Below, one piece after another: positions 34,650 through 46,694 of a stretch of 64,000 nucleotides of DNA. A program made the translations under genes and the position numbers. Under the pieces are notes generated by a model, which saw only the letters and a program-made list of their open reading frames with translations, had not been told where the DNA came from and made no database searches. Each line of letters begins with the position of its first letter. Position 1 is the first letter of the stretch. Source of the DNA: Liolophura sinensis (lineage: Eukaryota > Mollusca > Polyplacophora > Chitonida > Chitonidae); NCBI RefSeq assembly GCF_032854445.1, contig NC_088302.1:13077338-13141337 (forward strand), written 5' to 3'.

Positions 34650-35407
34650 TGGGCTGCGCAACATCCAAAGTATCCACTACTGCTGAGGAAATTGTCATCA
34701 AGAGACGACATATTAAGTTTGTCACAACCTGGTGGAAGAAGAAAGTCAAGAAACAATGTCAAACAAATGTCAAGCAAGAAGAGACCACTGATCTATCTAC
34801 AAGAACCGTGAGTGCCATGAGTAGCGAAGAGTTTCCGTTGTACTATAGGACCGAAGATTCTCTTCTGGAGGTACAAAGCATTTCATCTTCTGAATGCTTA
34901 TCTAGCGTCCGGTTGGACACGCCATGCCTTCCCGGAGATAGGCCTGGGGCATTGAGCCTCAACCTGAAAAGTCCCAATGAGGACGATACCTCTCCTGATG
35001 ACGTCGGAGATGATGTGAGTCTAACTGGTTACATGTCCTCGGTCGACACCCCAGTCCCTCCGATCCGAGCCCGCTCAACCTTGCCAGTTAAGAAGGTGGT
35101 TCTCCACAATGCCTGGAGTGAGGGATCCGTTTCAACAGGATTTTTAAGGCTAATGCAGAAAGGTCTCAGTGTCTCTGAGGTAAAAACACGTGCCCTAATC
35201 CCAGGACATTTAGAGGTACCAGAGAAACGTGATCATCGACAGCGACCAAAGGCAGCCAAGGGTTGCCGCCACGCTCCGGATATCACCGAAGTTTACCAGG
35301 CGGAATTGTCCATCCCCGGTACACCCATGGAGGACCCTAAACGTCAGTTGGAGAAACAACGCCTGGATGCCTGGATGAAAAGGCAACTGGGACACAGTGC
35401 GAACTAA
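34649..35407 (+). CDS. Intronless Met-Gly-Cys protein, 252 aa, unknown function
   Basis: The ATG at 34649 opens an uninterrupted frame with coding-like composition ending at TAA 35405-35407. The N-terminus MGCATSK has Gly2, Cys3 and Ser6, the usual context for N-myristoylation plus palmitoylation, so membrane anchoring is likely. It is followed by a basic stretch (WWKKKVKKQ, residues ~28-36). The middle is Ser/Asp-rich and probably disordered (NEDDTSPDDVGDDVS). Better-ordered parts may be VVLHNAWSEGSVSTGFLRLM (~150-169) and the charged amphipathic C-terminal helix PKRQLEKQRLDAWMKRQL. I do not recognise the family. A retrocopy origin is possible because there is no intron, but the frame is intact and a poly(A) signal is present 369 bp downstream of the stop. 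Confidence 0.75.
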   Translation: MGCATSKVSTTAEEIVIKRRHIKFVTTWWKKKVKKQCQTNVKQEETTDLSTRTVSAMSSEEFPLYYRTEDSLLEVQSISSSECLSSVRLDTPCLPGDRPGALSLNLKSPNEDDTSPDDVGDDVSLTGYMSSVDTPVPPIRARSTLPVKKVVLHNAWSEGSVSTGFLRLMQKGLSVSEVKTRALIPGHLEVPEKRDHRQRPKAAKGCRHAPDITEVYQAELSIPGTPMEDPKRQLEKQRLDAWMKRQLGHSAN

Positions 35408-35775
35408 ATCTCAGCACCAAATGACAAGAATTCCGTTAAGGGGAAGAAAGATCGCATTATATGACTGTAAGTCATGCTCCATGATGCAAATTAGTTTTAA
35501 AGGATGCATTTTTGGCACTTTAGCAATAATTCTGTACTTCCAAGTAAATTAAAATATTTCTGAAGACAAGGATGATGGGTTATAATGCAGATCTTTCCAG
35601 TTGCTTCACCTGTTTCTCTGCAGAAAATAATGGATAGACCATGTAGAAAGCCTTGGGCTCTTCCGGACAGTAGCAGTTATGAGTGAACCGAAAGAGACAT
35701 TCCTTTTCATGATTATTTTGTATGCCATTGTAATTGGACATTATATTGTATGAAATTAAATATGATGTTTGTTAC

Positions 35776-35781
35776 AATAAA
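35776..35781 (+). terminator. Poly(A) signal after the Met-Gly-Cys gene
   Basis: AATAAA in a TGTTACAATAAAGTG context. It implies a 3' untranslated region of about 380-400 bp. Confidence 0.55.
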
Positions 35782-36124
35782 GTGATCCCAAAGTAAACAA
35801 AGTTGAAGAATTGTGATAGTTGTAATATTTTTTCCACAGGGGAAGGAGGGGGGATGTACAGCTGTTTGTATTCCTTATGTGTATAGTGTGTGCATGAGGG
35901 CTCTTTTATGTAGCTATGGGTGAATCCGACATTACATGGACACAAGTGTGTTGACTGGGTGATTGATTGATTGCTGGTAGTGAGAAGGGATAAGTTGTTT
36001 CACTATATCCACTAATCACAAATATACATGGATGACAGATGACACCAATTAAGTCGAATAACCACCGAGATCGACCGAGATGACTACAAGGTGCATGTCA
36101 TTACTACCTATACCTGCTGCATTG

Positions 36125-36275
36125 TTGGCTGACACCATACTCAAGAATTTTTTACTTATACGGCGGTCAGTTTTATGGATGGATACCGAAGTGCCCGGCA
36201 TAAGCCTCTGACCTTTGGCAAGTTACTGACAAACTTTCCCACATGTGACGTAGAGATATGTACGCCATATTGGTG
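36125..36275 (-). mobile_element. SINE, subfamily related to X
   Basis: The tail side CACCATACTCAAGAATTTTT and TTATACGGCGGTCAG is family X-like. The middle ACCTTTGGCAAGTTACTGAC and TTTCCCACATGTGACGTAG is a distinct subfamily also seen at 7785-7905. Confidence 0.65.
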
Positions 36276-36279
36276 AAAG

Positions 36280-39215
36280 AAAAATGATCTTCAACAAACA
36301 TCAGACAGTGCAAATGGCCACAGGGGCGACGTCGACCGCTTTTGTTATCGCCAAGGAAGGACATGCAGCGAAAGTGGGACGCTATTGATTTTCATATACA
36401 TAAAGAAGCTTTAGTACAGAGTGCGGGGAGAAAGATGTTTACCGGAAATAAATTACTGAAATACGAAGGAAATAGGAAGGCTACGTTCTCAAGTATATAT
36501 CTCAGTTAAGTAGTCCAGCCTTGCTACCGAGAGTCTACATCAGTATCCAATATACAAAAGTGAATTGTACTATCTCAAAAACAATATTCAACCTCCCAAG
36601 TTGTATCATGCATGTTTATCTCGGACTGTGTGTAATTTCGTCTACACTGCAAATCTATTTGTGGTAAACATCTCCATTGTCACATCGTGTTTAATGGAAA
36701 ATCAGTCCAAAAAGAAAAGGAATCTCCATACCGCACCAATGACCTTAACTGACCAACGTCGCGCTCAGTTCCGTCAAGTAACTCACACCGTTACAAGAGT
36801 TATATCGCTTTGAAGTGTTCCACTAATCTCGCACATTGGCCGTCCAGCACGCAGCAACGCCTACCAATAACATATGGCAAGATTGGAATTTACAGAAAAA
36901 AAAACAATTCACGCACAAACTTGATTATAAAGGTCAAAATTACATGAGTAGTCATGTTTTTGCGAAGTTATTCACTCAACAAAAACTGTGCATGGGCATG
37001 TAGCCTTCAAAATTTAAAATCTGTATGCCACTGTTACGTGGTTCACACCTGCCAGTGTATTCTTAACACACGCTAAAAAAACTGTAATGCTTAAATTTTT
37101 GTTAACGTTACAACGCACTAGTGTAGTCAATGCCGTTCGTTCTCAGCATTTTTTTTCTCCAAAGTATACATTAGCTACATTGGCTGGGTAAGCTACATTA
37201 GCTATTGTGCTGGGTAAGAGTTAGTACATAAGCGAATTTAAGTTTTTGTTTTAAGGTAAAAAGACTAGACGTTTTACTGATTAAGGTGCCTTCCGGAGCG
37301 TGGATGATAAATGATAGTCATCGCGGCCTACTTAATGCTTAATGATTACACAGCCTAATTAAAAACTGACTAGGCAGAACCCTGAACTTATTTAATGTGT
37401 TGGTCGTTCATGATTCGCCAAAATTGTACTTATTTTGATTAAAATCCTTTTCGGACACTTTAATTACACGCTCGCCTCATTATTATAATCCACCTCGAAC
37501 GGCGTATTTCGATAGTATTCCTCAAAACTGTATGTCCTATGTGAAACCCCTTGTAGTTATTTATCCGTATAGTTCTGGATGAGTAAGGACGGTGCACTCT
37601 AGACAGACCTCCAGTGTAATCCGTAAGGCCTCTGCCATAATTAACCGATCCGTGTTAAAGGAGAAGAATGCATACTTTTTCTCCTTTAAAAACGGTGAAT
37701 GGCCTAGGCAGTTATTATAGCCGCTGTCTCATTACACGTCTCAGCAGGTCACTAACAACGTCTTTATAGGGAGACTGGCTCTACTATAAATAAACTACTA
37801 TTTAAGATGGCGACGCAATTTTTTTTGTTTGTTTTTTGTTGTTGTTGTTGTTTTGTTTTTTTGGATCATGTAATTGTTATTTTCCCAAATCCCGCTGGAA
37901 CGGTCTATACACACTTTATTGTCCCAGCGCTATATCGTAGGGTTGTATAAGTCGTCTCAACTCGTCGTTGAGAAGATAGACTTCTATAAACATACTTCGG
38001 CGAGTGTTTACGTCACGTCAGTTCTTCTTTAATTAATCCACTGGTCGGAAGAGAGCAGATGCTCACGCATCGGTTCCAATGCCAATCTACAGCGCTCATA
38101 TGCTAGCCCCAGACCCCTTCTCCTTACCCTACACACATAAAACGTTAAAGATGGCCACCGCAACTTTTCGGACTACGTCATTACTTGATTGTTATTATTT
38201 TTTATCAAACTATCGCCGGTCGCTCGAGGTGGTCTCTGTTGCTTCTTATATGTACACCATTACCTTTACTCTAAACCTACCCTACCCTTTTCCCCTGTGT
38301 TTCTGTATTAATGTTTCTATATTATTTTGAAGTATAGTCCATTGTCATCTGTTCACTCAACCAATCCCCACCCACACCCACAATAAAATCTATGACAAAA
38401 CAAATAAATCTATGATAAAATTTAGGTCACAAAACAGATAACAGTAGGCTGAATAGTTATACATTTAATAATGCTAATAAAAATGTGTACATTTTCGCAC
38501 GTTGCATATTCGCCAATAAGGTCGGTGGAATCACCACGGTGAGAATAGTGTGGAAGTGTTTCTGAAAATTGCACTGAGAGTAGCATAGAAGTGTGTCCAG
38601 TAATTGTAATTATTGAAACCTTCGATATGTACGCTCGTATGTCGCATATTGCACTGTAAGGTTTTATGGAGTGTGCCTGAACAGACAAAACTAGTCGATA
38701 CAACTTGGATCGCATATGCGCGTCCACAGCTAGAAAAAAATAACCTATAGTTTAGCCTCATGCCAGACCTGTCCAGTAATCTGATACTTCGACTGTCGCC
38801 TATATACAATGTCCCCAGTGCTCCCGTTTAGGGCATAAAAAGCCTCAGAAATCCATTCAACTGTGGGATGGTGCTAGAGGAGAACTACGTCATCGTGGGT
38901 ACCCTTATTGATATTAATATATACGCTGAATTTCACTGACAAGCATGACCCGCATGGTTAACAGCAATGAGGGCTTGGAGGGGGGGGGGGGGGGGTGTCA
39001 AGTGTAGCGTTTGTGGCTACACACATCGGTTTCGATGTCAAAACATGTTCCTCTAAACTGGTCAGTACATGAAACCCTTGCAGTGTATACATTGTACCCA
39101 TCTCGTATGTTACTATTTAATGTGTCTGGAAAAGGAAGAAAACCAAAGAAAATTTTTATAAAGTGATTGTTGGCAAAGGCGGAAATAGAAATATATTCAG
39201 TTTGTGCTGACTACT
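36280..39215. other. Gene-free spacer
   Basis: No gene is supported. A poly-G tract lies at about 38979-38995. Two overlapping CRE half-sites (ACGTCACGTCA) occur near 38010. Short open frames such as 38079-38330 show no features. Confidence 0.4.
38979..38995. repeat. Poly-G tract
   Basis: A run of about 17 G is directly visible. Confidence 0.9.
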
Positions 39216-39223
39216 GTTCAACC

Positions 39224-39563
39224 AGTGAAAGACCAACTCCTGATAGAGAACGAGAATGTATATAGAGTCGGTATACTGGCCTGTATACCCCAGTGAAAGA
39301 CCAACTCCTGATTGAGAACGAGAATGTATATAGAGTCGGTATACTGGCCTGTATACCCCAGTGAAAGACCAACTCCTGATAGAGAACGAGAATGTATATA
39401 GAGTCGGTATACTGGCCTGTATACCCCAGTGAAAGACCAACACCTGATAGAGAACGAGAATGTATACAGAGTCGGTATACTGGCCTGTATACCCCAGTGA
39501 AAGACCAACTCCTGATAGAGAACGAGAATGTATATAAAATCGGTATACTGGCCTGTAGACCCC
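39224..39563. repeat. 68-bp tandem array, 5 units
   Basis: AGTGAAAGACCAACTCCTGA starts at 39224, 39292, 39360, 39428 and 39496, exactly 68 bp apart, with 1-3 substitutions per unit. Each unit ends with GGTATAC-TGGCCT-GTATACC, a 7-bp inverted repeat around a 6-bp loop. The open frames across it are repeat artefacts. Confidence 0.95.
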
Positions 39564-39599
39564 ATACAGAACAGTGATCAAAATCGATAAGACTTAAAG

Positions 39600-41815
39600 G
39601 CTCAAATTATGTCTTTTTTTATTTGTTAGTACAGTTAGCCATCGACTTATATCATGCAACATTCACAGTAACGTACACTCAATCAGTATTGTTAAAAATC
39701 AATAAATGAAATTTATTTTTTATATATGTATCATACACACACAAATGTCATAAATGTGGAGATATCAGGTACCACCCCGAGCAAACAGATAACCCTATTT
39801 CGCACCTTGAATTTGTCATATTTTTATATTAAATGCTAAAAACTACTTTTCGAAATACTGAATTGAGTATGATAATCTTTAAAAACAACAACGTCATTTT
39901 TGGGGTGACTTGCATTTTGATGATCTAAAAAGCGAAGCAGTGTTTGGAAGATTACTAGGCGATGTATTTGGCGTCTTTGACGCATTCCAAAGACACACTC
40001 TTGGTGGAGTACAGTAGATTAAAAGTGATACTTTAGACCCCAAAACACAACACTTTAGACCAGTGACAGTTAATACGCCTTGTTTATTCTCTTGGATATT
40101 TTCACATACTTCACATGGTATTTATGTGTGTTTCAGTAATACTGTCCCCGAGATGGCAAAGTAAAGAATATAACGTGCTGATTTTGTTGATGAAAGGCAA
40201 CAGGTGGCAGATATTTTCAGAATGGATGATAGCTCTGGGATTGGTTGGTCATGTTCCCAGGTTACCTTTCACATTAAGCCCTCTGAATCGTTACATTCAC
40301 CAAACTGGAATCTCGGTCATCTTGTCTGCACTGTCCTGAAAGTTTAGAAAAACTGACCATTCCTTATCTCCTCATTATATGGAATATAAAGAATGTAACC
40401 AATATATTCATTCGGACAGCACCAACGAACTTTGCAAACCGCTGTTTTCCAATGACGGACCAGGGTTTAGGGTGGACTCTGGAGCTCTTCCGAAAATTAG
40501 GATCATCTTGTTGCAGAATAGTTGCGTATTGTTCCTGATGTTGAACATCAAATAAAAAATTAATGTTACACCCAAACAAGCGGTTAATCGCTTCTTTTAA
40601 TGGTGTAGCCTGCTTGATTTTGATTCAAATGCTCCACGAGATCTTTTTCTGGACGATGATGCAGCTGTCGATGTGACAGGTACATATGTGTTAATTTGAC
40701 GTTATGGTCATTATTATTTACGAACAACTAGGTGACATGAAGTAAAAATAACTGAAAGATTACAGCTGGGAATATTATAATGGCCCCATATTACAGGAAA
40801 CATGTTTTTGTGGCGTACAGCTTTGACATGTCGGGGATAACACATGCGAAAGGCCCGAGTTCCAGGTTAGTAAATGGAAGGGTCCACATCTGCATATCTA
40901 AAAGCTAAGCTAAAAAAAAAAAAAACACCCAATCTCAAATACATATATGTAGATCCTGATTGAAAGACAACACGTTGAAATATTCGGCGGAAGCTACTGA
41001 GAAGAATCTGTATATAAATATAATTACACAGCTCGATTACACAGCTTAGTTTCGAATTATTTTCGGCGGGAAAGCTTTCACATTGTTACTGCCATGCTGT
41101 AATGGTCTAAATAACTCACAGCATCAAGAACAAAAAAGTTACACGATGTATTCTCGTCGACTGTGAATGATGTTGTGACTCAGTCAAACTTTCCCACTTT
41201 TGCTTGCACAAATACTTCGGTGTTTGGTTATGGAATGTCTCATGCAGAGCAGATTACATTAAATATACATCGGTTCTTAGAAAAATTATTTGTTATTTAA
41301 TTATACATATTCCACACTTATACAAATTTGGAACAAACAGGTCAAACACACAATGTCAAGATCTAAAAATAAGGTCATCATGCATTAAACTGTTGATTCC
41401 TAGAGTTACACAAGGAGATTTTAGACCACTGGTCACTTTGACAGACATAACAGATTGCACTCCGTAGGATACCAAAGGGTGTTTGACAAACTCGTCAAAC
41501 CATACACTGTTTAACTATGCTTAGTGCAAGTAGATTATACGATTCACAACCAACCATCTCTTTAATGTAGATACACACAGATTATATTCGGGTGAACATA
41601 ATGGATATTTACGATACCCTTTGGCTATGACCATGTTTTATCATCTCCAGAGTCCGCTAGTCCAGGTAGGATTGGTAAACTTGCGAACTTTTCTTGCCAA
41701 TATTTGAACTTCACATGATAAACGGAATATACTAAGAAATGTCATTCTAACATTAAAGCAAACTACGTGCACATTATGAAATCAACAAAAGTAGAAATTA
41801 TCTAACAAATTTTAG
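39600..41815. other. Gene-free spacer
   Basis: No gene or repeat family that I can support, apart from a short A-rich tract near 40912. Confidence 0.4.
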
Positions 41816-41976
41816 TGGCCGTAAGTGGGGAGGTCTTGCAGCAACCTGCGGATTTTCGTGGGTTTCCTCCGGGCTGTGCCCGGATTCCTCCGACCATAAT
41901 GCTGGTGGCCGTCGTATAATTGAAATATTCTTGAGTACGGCGTAAAACACCAATCAAATAAATAAATAAATAAACA
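41816..41976 (+). mobile_element. SINE family X, head-truncated copy
   Basis: It starts at TGGCCGTAAGTGGGGAGGTC. The body has GTGGGTTTCCTCCGGGCTGT and CCGTCGTATAATTGAAATAT. The tail is CACCAATCAAATAAATAAAT. The tRNA head is absent. Confidence 0.85.
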
Positions 41977-41989
41977 CCTCACAAATTTT

Positions 41990-43425
41990 AGTAAAAGTCA
42001 ATATAATTTCTACATCATGTATAACAATTGAACAACGATTAACCTGGCTTGGAACCTTGTCCCACCATTCAGTCAGTTTTCTAACCGACTGCCATATGTC
42101 AGGTTTTGGCAGTCCCCTGTCGACGGCAGTCTTGTTGCGGACCGCAGCAAATCCCAATCGCACATCGTTCCATCTGTCCATATTGCTGGAACTACATATA
42201 TGATCCTTTCTCGGGTGGATCGGTGTGGATGGATGGTCAACTTAACTTTCATTGTCAGATGTGTGACTTAGGAACATTTGGTCAAACATACGAGGAAAGT
42301 CGGACTCCTCACATACTGGATAACGTGTGAAATGTAAATAACAGGTCATCGTTTGTTTTAGACCTTTGAGAAATGTAGACATAGAAACTTCAGGCCGACT
42401 ATATAACATGGATTACAGGCATGAAATTAGTTCCGTGAATGTCCATCAGTCCTCAGCATACTAGTGTATCATTATGCATTCTACCAATGAATAATTTACT
42501 TAACTGATTTTTGTTTAACGCCATACTGTTTAAATCGTTTCTATTTTACATATACTATGACGTACAAACATTCATTTACAGCCGGCAATTGCATGCTTAC
42601 TGAGCTCCGCCCAGCCCCGTGAACTCGGGTCCGTATTTATTAAACGTCTTAATACCTAAGCCAAAAATATCCAATTATTTCATTGTTCTAGGAACTTTAA
42701 AATGTGTACAATGAACAATGTACCAACCAGAATTTGAGCCCCTTGCTGTGCTGAACGTGGCTTTTAAGCATCTGTAATTTATGACTGAAATCTGATAAAT
42801 AATCTTGATAAATACGAGCCCAAATTGTAGTGCGATCCAAAAGACGGAAATTCAAATACAGGCGCCGACAAACTCGATTGTGTTAAATTTCAGGCGGCCT
42901 GTCTATGGGTTTTACGTCCATGTACAATTAGAGCTCATTACTTTCCGCTATCTAATAAAGGATGCGACCCACATTGTAATTAATTTTTACAAACAATCTT
43001 ACTAGTTTATATAACACATCGGACACTGACGTGGTTGGTTTTACTTTGAGGTTACAACTTTTGCGTAAACTGGCGAGAACTTTGACTATCGTTTGCCGAT
43101 GTTTTGCTTCACACTGTAACCTTTTTAGCATATAACACGATCATTTCAAAAGATCGGTGTCTTCGCGGTCTCATGAAAGAGATTATCAATACGGTACGTT
43201 AAAATGAACTATGTCAAGCAACAATCATCTTTGTGGCGTCTTTGATACCCAACAGACCACGACAGAGTATCGTGTTTCATGGCCATTTTATTGGCTTGAA
43301 AAAACTTGAGTAAATCGAAATATACTTTCTCGTACGATTGTAATGGTCTTTAGTGCGATATATTTTTATTCCTGCCTTCTTTGCCTTTAACGATATATTG
43401 AGACAAAGCTGATCTCATTTAGACA
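41990..43425. other. Gene-free spacer
   Basis: Nothing supportable; the small open frames overlap on opposite strands. Confidence 0.4.
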
Positions 43426-43428
43426 CCT

Positions 43429-43503
43429 CACCATAATGCTTGCCGCCATCGTATAAGTGAAATATTCTTGAATAGGGCGTAAAACACCGATCAAAAAATA
43501 AAA
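43429..43503 (+). mobile_element. SINE family X, tail only
   Basis: ACCATAATGCTTGCCGCCAT, CGTATAAGTGAAATATTCTT and AAAACACCGATCAAAAAATA. It directly abuts a CACT-type MITE. Confidence 0.8.
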
Positions 43504-43509
43504 AAATCT

Positions 43510-43726
43510 TTTAGGCAATAATCTGTTAATTTTAACAGAAAGTTTGTTGTACGAGTAATGCTAGAATGTATTCTGTTATCATAACACAATATTCTGTCAT
43601 ATTCAACACAGTAGCCTGGAAGTAAAATAGAATCTTTATGTTGAATGAATAGAATATGTGTTATACTTAACAGCCCAATGCAATAGCAGAATACATTCTA
43701 GCGTCACTGGACAATTTTTTGGAGTG
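43510..43726. mobile_element. CACT-ended MITE family, copy c
   Basis: ATCTGTTAATTTTAACAGAA and GTAATGCTAGAATGTATTCT at the left are mirrored by GAATACATTCTAGCGTCACT near 43700, ending in TTTTTTGGAGTG. The extreme left end is decayed against the SINE tail. Confidence 0.7.
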
Positions 43727-43939
43727 TACAGAAATAGATAAAGGTTATAAGTGGTAATCTGCTGAGTGTGTACAATCGTATCTGCCCAATTTGACCCAAA
43801 TTAACAGACAGCAAAAAAGTTGATTAGGTTGGAGTAGGGCCCGTACAGCTTATTCGGTCATTTACGCGGAGTAGCGCGCGGCCGTGCTCCATCACTCCTT
43901 GGCTTAATTGATACGGTTGAGTACCTAAGCATGAGAGTG

Positions 43940-43942
<3 letters not shown>

Positions 43943-44028
<86 letters not shown>
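43943..44028. repeat. (TA)n microsatellite with GTG interruption
   Basis: A long alternating TA run broken once by ATGTGTAT near 43981. Confidence 0.95.
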
Positions 44029-44029
<1 letters not shown>

Positions 44030-44039
44030 GTGCGGTGTC

Positions 44040-46694
44040 AGCTGGCGACGCTACGTATTCTAGCATAATTCGGTACCGTGTCAGCCGTGTCATTCTAGCA
44101 GAATTCAGTACCGTGCCCTGAGACCGATTCGTGCGTCACACAACGGACATTGTTATTTCAAAAACTGTGTTCATACAAGGGACTTTTGCAGGTTATTGTA
44201 TTCTTGTTAACTGACGAGCTTCATGTAATGATTATTGGATCAATCAAAGTTCACCTGGAATCAAAATTGGCGCTTTTTCCTTTTACTTTTTTCTGTAAAA
44301 TGTGTCTGCTTCAAATTTTCTGATTCCTAAAGAATGACCCCTTTATCATTAATAGGAGGCGAGAGAGCACGGTTGACAGGAGCGCGACAGCCAGGTGAAG
44401 CAATGTGAATTAGTAGCGAAACGAAGAATCAAAGCGAAATAGTTTTGCAGAGAAGTAGCGAGCTAGCGGGAGATAGCGAGGCAACCATGTCAGGTGAATT
44501 TCGTTACCTAGCTCACTGACTCGCTTCCCTGTCTTACTTATTTACAATCTTGAAGTTGTGCCGATTAATTGAGGGCTAATTATATTCCACAAATTACCGC
44601 GCCCATGTCATTTTCTCGGTAAGAAAATTAAGCTAATTAATTAAGTAGCTCAAGTGCGCATGGGCTCTACGTACATCTCATGTGGATATAGCGAATAGGA
44701 AAGGCTGAAGCGTCGAGGTCAACATGTGTCATCTTCCCTGGAACTTTGCCAGTTTCACAGATGTCAGTCATTACAGACGTGAGCGATAAACCCAAGGGTG
44801 TGTATAACGTAATACGGTCCCTCGATCTACTCTGTGCTCCACAACATAGTTCACTGGAGAGCTCTTCCTTTGTTCACTAACTTATATGCTATGTTCAGGA
44901 TCGAAGTATATATCTCAGGTTTTAATTCAGTTACACTGTATGTGTGTGTTTGCCACTGTCTGTTGAATTCGGGCCATGGGAAAACTGTTGCTTAAATCCA
45001 TTTTACGTTCCAAGAAGAAAGCTGTGTAAGTATCAAGAAATAAAAGCCAAATGTTTCATGTATCCTTTAATGACTACACGACTGCAACCAGAACAGTCAA
45101 GGTGCACTTTGGGAATATGTGCCGTATGGAAAGGAAATGGCTGAGTTATAGACTCACTTAGTCGTCTCAAAGTTATATATCATCCAATGAATTTAATTAA
45201 TTTGAAAATAAAGAACAAACTGGCTCCAAATTATACTTTTGTAAGAAGTTAAATGGGTCGATAACGAATAGGATTTTGTCCCATCTATCTTGATCTCATG
45301 ACACTGGGCAAGCGTAAACGATCTGATAGTCTTGTGCATTCATGCAAGCACACTACGGAAATATATAATTATATGCCAAGGATTTACATCAATTATGGTT
45401 AAATGTCAACAGTTACCCGCAGAACGAGTATGTCGTGCTCGATGGCTTCCATGTCAGATCACAGACACGCTCCTACGAGGGCTGTCAACCGATTGCAGCT
45501 ACCAAGGCCCCGAATACCACGTGATCATGGGGCGCTTTGTAACATGGGGAGGTAAAAATTCTCATATCCCCACAGTGAACAGCGTTACTACAGATCTAAA
45601 GGCCGATATGTGTCTATACAGGAGGTTTACTAAACGTGACACTGGAATTAAGACATCTGCTTTAGACATTTGTTGTCAACAAGTTGATTACTTGATCAAT
45701 ACACAAAAAGTCCTTGAAATTTACTCTTGTGCGGGTAACCACAGCAAGGGCTCCTGAGTCTGCAAGACTTGATCCCAAGATTCAGGTCGTTTCGTTTTGG
45801 GCAACAAAAAATCCAACAAAAAATATGGCATCAAATTTAGAGGTGTAGACCGTAATTAGCTGAATACTCTATCGTGCCTCAGGGGAATTTCGGATATTTA
45901 CTATATCAGTGAAAAAACATTTTTTTTTTGGACAAAAAAACAACTCATATTTCAGTAATAATGTCAATACATGCTTTACTCATCATGCACAATAAGAAAG
46001 TGTTCTGAAACAGTGTAACAAAAAATGATTAGAAACTTTGCCATTTCCTCCACGTACTATAACACAATAACACAGAAATGTTATTTCATGAATTGTCATG
46101 AACAACGGTACAAATCAAGACAATTAAAAAAAACAGATCAGAATATAACACTGATCGACAATTAACAGAATCTGTCTGTTATTCACGGTAGTTTAGACAA
46201 TATTTTGCAAATTCCACTGTGGAAGCACTTATTCTGAAGACCATACCGTCCTTATGTTGCTCGTGATTCTTTCTTGGGCATGGTAAATATATGTTAGTGC
46301 GGTTTTGTTCCAAAGACGCTGAAATACACGACTTGAGCATTAATCAACATTAGTTGTTCGATTATTGGTTCTTAATGGAGGTTGTTACTATTACTAAGAA
46401 AGTATTCACCTTCTAATACCAACATTGGTACCGTCACATAGACTTTTTGAGGTATTAAGTGAATTCGTGTTAAAAAATCTTTCTGGCAAATGCTTGGTAT
46501 CACCAACTCATCCATAAGGCTCATAATTACTTCAAGGTTCCCTACATGTAAAAAATTACATACGTTTGATACGTTTGACAAGACATTCCCAGTTCTCATT
46601 ATTAAAACTTCATTGTCAACAAAGTGCTAACCATTTGTAATCCCGTCCAACAATGTTGTCCCTGCTTACATTTTGTGCACATCAGGAAGACCCT
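44040..46694. other. Spacer downstream of the large minus-strand gene
   Basis: The right end, next to 46695, must contain the 3' untranslated region of the minus-strand gene, but I found no clean AATAAA on that strand. The open frame 45332-45757 (141 codons, plus) has no recognisable domain and is not called. A possible short leader exon near 44485 (ATGTCAG before GTGAAT) cannot be supported. Confidence 0.4.

Noticed and set aside
34649..35407. Met-Gly-Cys protein as a stathmin-domain protein
   Set aside because: The N-terminus is similar in style, but the helical stathmin repeat is not present in the C-terminal half.
39156..39581. Repetitive 115-141 codon open frames on the minus strand
   Set aside because: They are translations of the 68-bp array. 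68 is not a multiple of three, so the peptide repeat only arises from frame cycling.
44485..44510. ATGTCAG followed by GTGAAT as a leader exon
   Set aside because: A plausible donor exists, but no downstream exon on that strand could be found.
45332..45757. 141-codon open frame with several cysteines
   Set aside because: No signal peptide, domain, splice sites or repeat of cysteine pattern. Length alone is not enough in this much sequence.
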